Of a stretch of 64,000 nt of DNA, positions 62,615 through 64,000 are shown piece by piece. Position 1 is the first letter of the stretch. Every line of letters begins with the position of its first letter. A program made the translations under genes and the position numbers. Source of the stretch: Pseudomonas sp. Irchel s3h17 (lineage in GTDB: Bacteria > Pseudomonadota > Gammaproteobacteria > Pseudomonadales > Pseudomonadaceae). The notes beneath the pieces are model-generated. The model did not search any database. It saw only the letters and a program-made list of their open reading frames with translations, and had not been told where the DNA came from. The stretch is from contig NZ_FYDL01000001.1 in assembly GCF_900187505.1 (NCBI RefSeq), positions 372,001-436,000 on the forward strand, in the 5' to 3' direction.

Positions 62615-64000
62615 ATGAAAGGAAATGTTTTGGGCGATATTCGTGCTGAGCATGATGCAAAAATGCTCGAAGCGTCCTTTTGGCCAACTTCGGATTACAA
62701 GTCTCTCTTAGAGTCCCACGATAGGTGCATAGTAGTCGGGCGCCGGGGAACGGGTAAAAGTGCTCTTGTATATATGCTTTCGAAGCATTGGCACAGCAAA
62801 CCCAAAACTCACGCCTTAACCATAACTCCAGTAGAAGAGCAAATAATTGGCTTAAGAGACATTGTATCGCTGTTTGGCGACAACTATCTGCACATTAAAG
62901 CAGGCAGCAAGTTAGCATGGCGCTATGCAATTTACATGGAGATTCTGTCTGAAATAAGCGGGCACTACAAACTGCAAGGCAGCTTGACTTGTCAAGTGGC
63001 TATTAAGCACTTAAGCCTCTGGGGAACGAAACGCCAAAACATTAGTGGTAAAATAAGAAAGAAACTGCTTAGCATTTTGGATCACACTAAAGATCAGACT
63101 CCAGCCCGTCGTATATCAGAACTTTCGGACGCATTTGAATTCGAAGAGCTGGAAGATGCGATACTTGACTCACTTGAAAAAAACAAGTTTCAATTCGTGA
63201 TTTTTGCTGACAGATTGGACGAAGGCTATACTCCAGATGACCTAGGAGTTGCCATTGTTGACGGCTTCATTCAATCAGTAATCGACATAAAACAAACTTT
63301 CAGAGAAAAAGTCATCGCCTTTGCATTTGTTAGAGATAACATCCATCGTGCAATTTCAAAAATGGATCCAGACTTTACCAGAAACATTGAAGGCCAGGTT
63401 TTAAGGCTGCACTGGGATGAATACAATCTTTTCAATCTAGTATGCAACAGGATCCGATCCGCTTTTGAATCAAAGATCGAAAATAATACTCGCTTGTGGA
63501 ATGCTTATACTGCAAATGGCCTTCAATCTAGTACAGGCTTCCGTGACGCACTAAAACTTACGCTTTATCGACCGAGAGATATACTTGTTTTGCTCAACGA
63601 TGCTTTTCTCCGAGCTTTCGTACAAGGCCGTGATAAAATCATAATTGACGACATAAATGCCACTGCAAATACAATTTCCCAAAATCGCCTGAATGATTTG
63701 CTGAAAGAATATGAAACTGTTTTTCCGGCGCTGGATATATTCACTTCTTTGTTTTCAAATAAAAAGCCTGATTATCAGGTGTCAGAGGCGGCAAAAATAA
63801 TAACTGTCGCGCTAACAGCTAATTCACTTGAAAGCAAGGTCAAGCTACAAGATATTCTACTGCTTGACGGCCCTATTCAAGTCATACAGCGCCTATATAG
63901 CATAGGCTTTCTAGGTCTATACAACACTCCGTCTTCTTCATATGTATTTTGTCATGATGGAAAAGAGCCAGAAAAAGATTTTACGGAAAGCTCAAAAATA
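62615..64000 (+). CDS. P-loop ATPase, possible Sll1717/FunZ-like island protein (3' end cut)
   Basis: The frame is open from ATG 62615 to the window end (462 codons so far). AGAAGGA 8 nt upstream supports the start, although the frame is open further back (ATGs at 62477 and 62576). Walker A is GRRGTGKS at 42-49 and Walker B FVIFADRLDEGY at 194-205; the middle is helical and rich in Lys and Ile. Codons ATA, AGA and TTA, rare in the rest of the window, are frequent, so the gene was acquired recently. It resembles STAND/Sll1717-type P-loop ATPases often found in defence islands, but this is by memory of motifs, not by search. Confidence 0.75.
   Translation, partial: MKGNVLGDIRAEHDAKMLEASFWPTSDYKSLLESHDRCIVVGRRGTGKSALVYMLSKHWHSKPKTHALTITPVEEQIIGLRDIVSLFGDNYLHIKAGSKLAWRYAIYMEILSEISGHYKLQGSLTCQVAIKHLSLWGTKRQNISGKIRKKLLSILDHTKDQTPARRISELSDAFEFEELEDAILDSLEKNKFQFVIFADRLDEGYTPDDLGVAIVDGFIQSVIDIKQTFREKVIAFAFVRDNIHRAISKMDPDFTRNIEGQVLRLHWDEYNLFNLVCNRIRSAFESKIENNTRLWNAYTANGLQSSTGFRDALKLTLYRPRDILVLLNDAFLRAFVQGRDKIIIDDINATANTISQNRLNDLLKEYETVFPALDIFTSLFSNKKPDYQVSEAAKIITVALTANSLESKVKLQDILLLDGPIQVIQRLYSIGFLGLYNTPSSSYVFCHDGKEPEKDFTESSKI

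Overview
The window looks like a chromosomal segment of a Pseudomonas of the fluorescens group. The evidence is high GC with long antisense shadow frames, a complete pelABCDEFG operon, Pseudomonas-type REP palindromes in the intergenic spaces, and a dense set of amine, amino-acid and hydroxyproline catabolic genes. This is inferred from gene content and style, not from an alignment.

Layout. (1) 1-6800: a truncated small gene, an adenosine-specific kinase homologue, then a four-gene catabolic unit (glutamine-synthetase-like ligase, aldehyde dehydrogenase, iron alcohol dehydrogenase, APC permease) that looks built for an amine or amino-alcohol. (2) 7050-14430: two tandem exported DUF1254 proteins, a PotF-type polyamine-binding protein, a decayed SDR gene, a ChaN-type lipoprotein, a GFA zinc protein, an unknown protein and a small cytochrome c. 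(3) 14570-35520: a large hydroxyproline island. A GntR/FCD regulator, a Cys/Cys 4-hydroxyproline epimerase and a three-subunit D-hydroxyproline dehydrogenase feed a DapA-like deaminase and an alpha-ketoglutarate semialdehyde dehydrogenase. A second branch has an aconitase-X enzyme, a Ser/Thr proline-racemase-family dehydratase and an Ldh-family reductase, which fit 3-hydroxyproline to pyrroline-2-carboxylate to L-proline. The island also has an ABC importer, an MHS symporter, a PAS-AraC regulator, a LysR regulator and an extension with an M20 amidohydrolase, an extra binding protein and a PhyH-type dioxygenase. A 17-bp operator-like sequence is repeated exactly before the ABC/AcnX unit and the deaminase/transporter unit, with a weaker copy before the GntR gene. 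(4) 35600-39400: a GNAT protein, a Ca2+/H+ antiporter and a SulP transporter. (5) 39440-55370: on the minus strand, a 105-aa ORF, a ToxR-like membrane regulator with a ToxS-like partner, the whole pel operon, and a membrane GGEEF diguanylate cyclase at the downstream end. Synthesis, export and c-di-GMP control of Pel could thus be encoded together. (6) 55900-60940: MarC, a TetR regulator, a 22-bp perfect palindrome, an exported amidohydrolase lipoprotein, a strong shared terminator and a DUF1329 protein. (7) 61000-64000: an integrase remnant, a 158-bp element with perfect 16-bp inverted ends, and an AT-rich P-loop ATPase gene running off the window. This is the edge of an acquired island and the best place to look for an undescribed (possibly defence) system.

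No rRNA, tRNA or CRISPR array was recognised. Two real coding sequences (1-176 minus and 62615-64000 plus) are cut by the window ends.
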